From: Mageeibacillus sp. UBA5747
Lineage (GTDB): Bacteria > Bacillota > Clostridia > Saccharofermentanales > UBA5734
DNA length: 47,500 bases
Assembly (NCBI GenBank): GCA_002419145.1
Contig: DIFN01000019.1
Span: 1-47,500 of the forward strand
Reading direction: 5' to 3'
Shown: piece by piece, positions 47,389 to 47,500 of the stretch
Layout: each line of letters begins with the position of its first letter
How positions within the stretch are numbered: position 1 is the stretch's first letter
The notes under the pieces: model-generated
Told to the model about the DNA's origin: nothing
The model's input: the letters and a program-made list of their open reading frames with translations, nothing else
Databases searched by the model: none
Translations under genes and position numbers: made by a program

Positions 47389-47500
47389 GTCAGGTTCCTC
47401 CCACTCGACTGATCAATTCGCCACGACTTGCATCCAGCAACCGTCCCCAACGATACTTTGAATGTCAAATATTTTTATTAGCATAGCAAAATATCGAGAG

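Overview
The window looks like a chromosomal segment of a fairly GC-rich, low-redundancy Firmicute of the class Clostridia (by eye; base composition was not computed). Supporting signs are the ffs-dnaX-ybaB-recR and mazG-rqcP(yabO)-divIC gene orders, a Bacillus/Clostridium-type LexA box at dinB, VanW, NlpC/P60 and M23 wall proteins, an OppBCDF transporter with a lipoprotein binding protein, and strong AGGAGG ribosome binding sites. The sporulation genes yabP and yabQ, which lie between yabO and divIC in Bacillus, are absent, which would fit a non-sporulating lineage. No tRNA, rRNA, CRISPR array, prophage or insertion sequence was recognised.

Layout. 1-3.7 kb (minus): glycolysis, a fused phosphoglycerate kinase-triosephosphate isomerase followed by gpmI. 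3.7-8.6 kb (plus): a polyprenol glycosyltransferase, a large polytopic membrane protein and a PHP-Nudix fusion, translationally coupled. 8.6-11.2 kb (minus): NlpC/P60 and VanW wall proteins. 11.3-12.8 kb (minus): a 23S rRNA m5U methyltransferase. 13-16.7 kb (plus): M23 peptidase, a class A penicillin-binding protein and a cysteine-free ArsC-like protein. 16.7-20.7 kb (minus): rpiB-glgB and SOS-controlled dinB. 20.9-23.7 kb (plus): Nudix hydrolase, a small membrane protein, a structured 0.5-kb intergenic region and gdhA. 23.8-29.6 kb: a MacAB-type efflux operon (minus) divergent from a two-component system (plus). 29.7-31.2 kb: a collapsed glutathione peroxidase remnant, a zinc-ribbon protein and YitT. 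31.2-34.1 kb (plus): SRP RNA, dnaX, ybaB, recR. 34.2-38.3 kb (plus): oppBCDF. 38.3-42.3 kb (minus): lipoprotein, mtnA, a decayed PAS fragment and oppA. 42.5-44.4 kb (minus): divIC, rqcP, mazG and a small conserved protein. 44.4-47.4 kb: lplA (plus) and an acyl-CoA synthetase (minus).

The most striking observation is that the peptide-binding lipoprotein OppA (40578-42257) appears naturally circularly permuted. The segment that normally forms the C-terminal third of the family (about residues 49-205) follows the signal peptide directly, and the normal N-terminal two thirds follow it to the stop codon. Other unusual items are the PHP-Nudix fusion, the PGK-TIM fusion, an internally deleted glutathione peroxidase still in frame, a multi-hairpin gdhA leader, a eukaryotic-type branching enzyme, active-site variants of RpiB and ArsC families, and a terminator-like hairpin just downstream of the opp promoter.

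All family assignments come from reading motifs and recalled family sequences. No database search or folding program was run, and promoter calls are matches to sigma-A consensus only.
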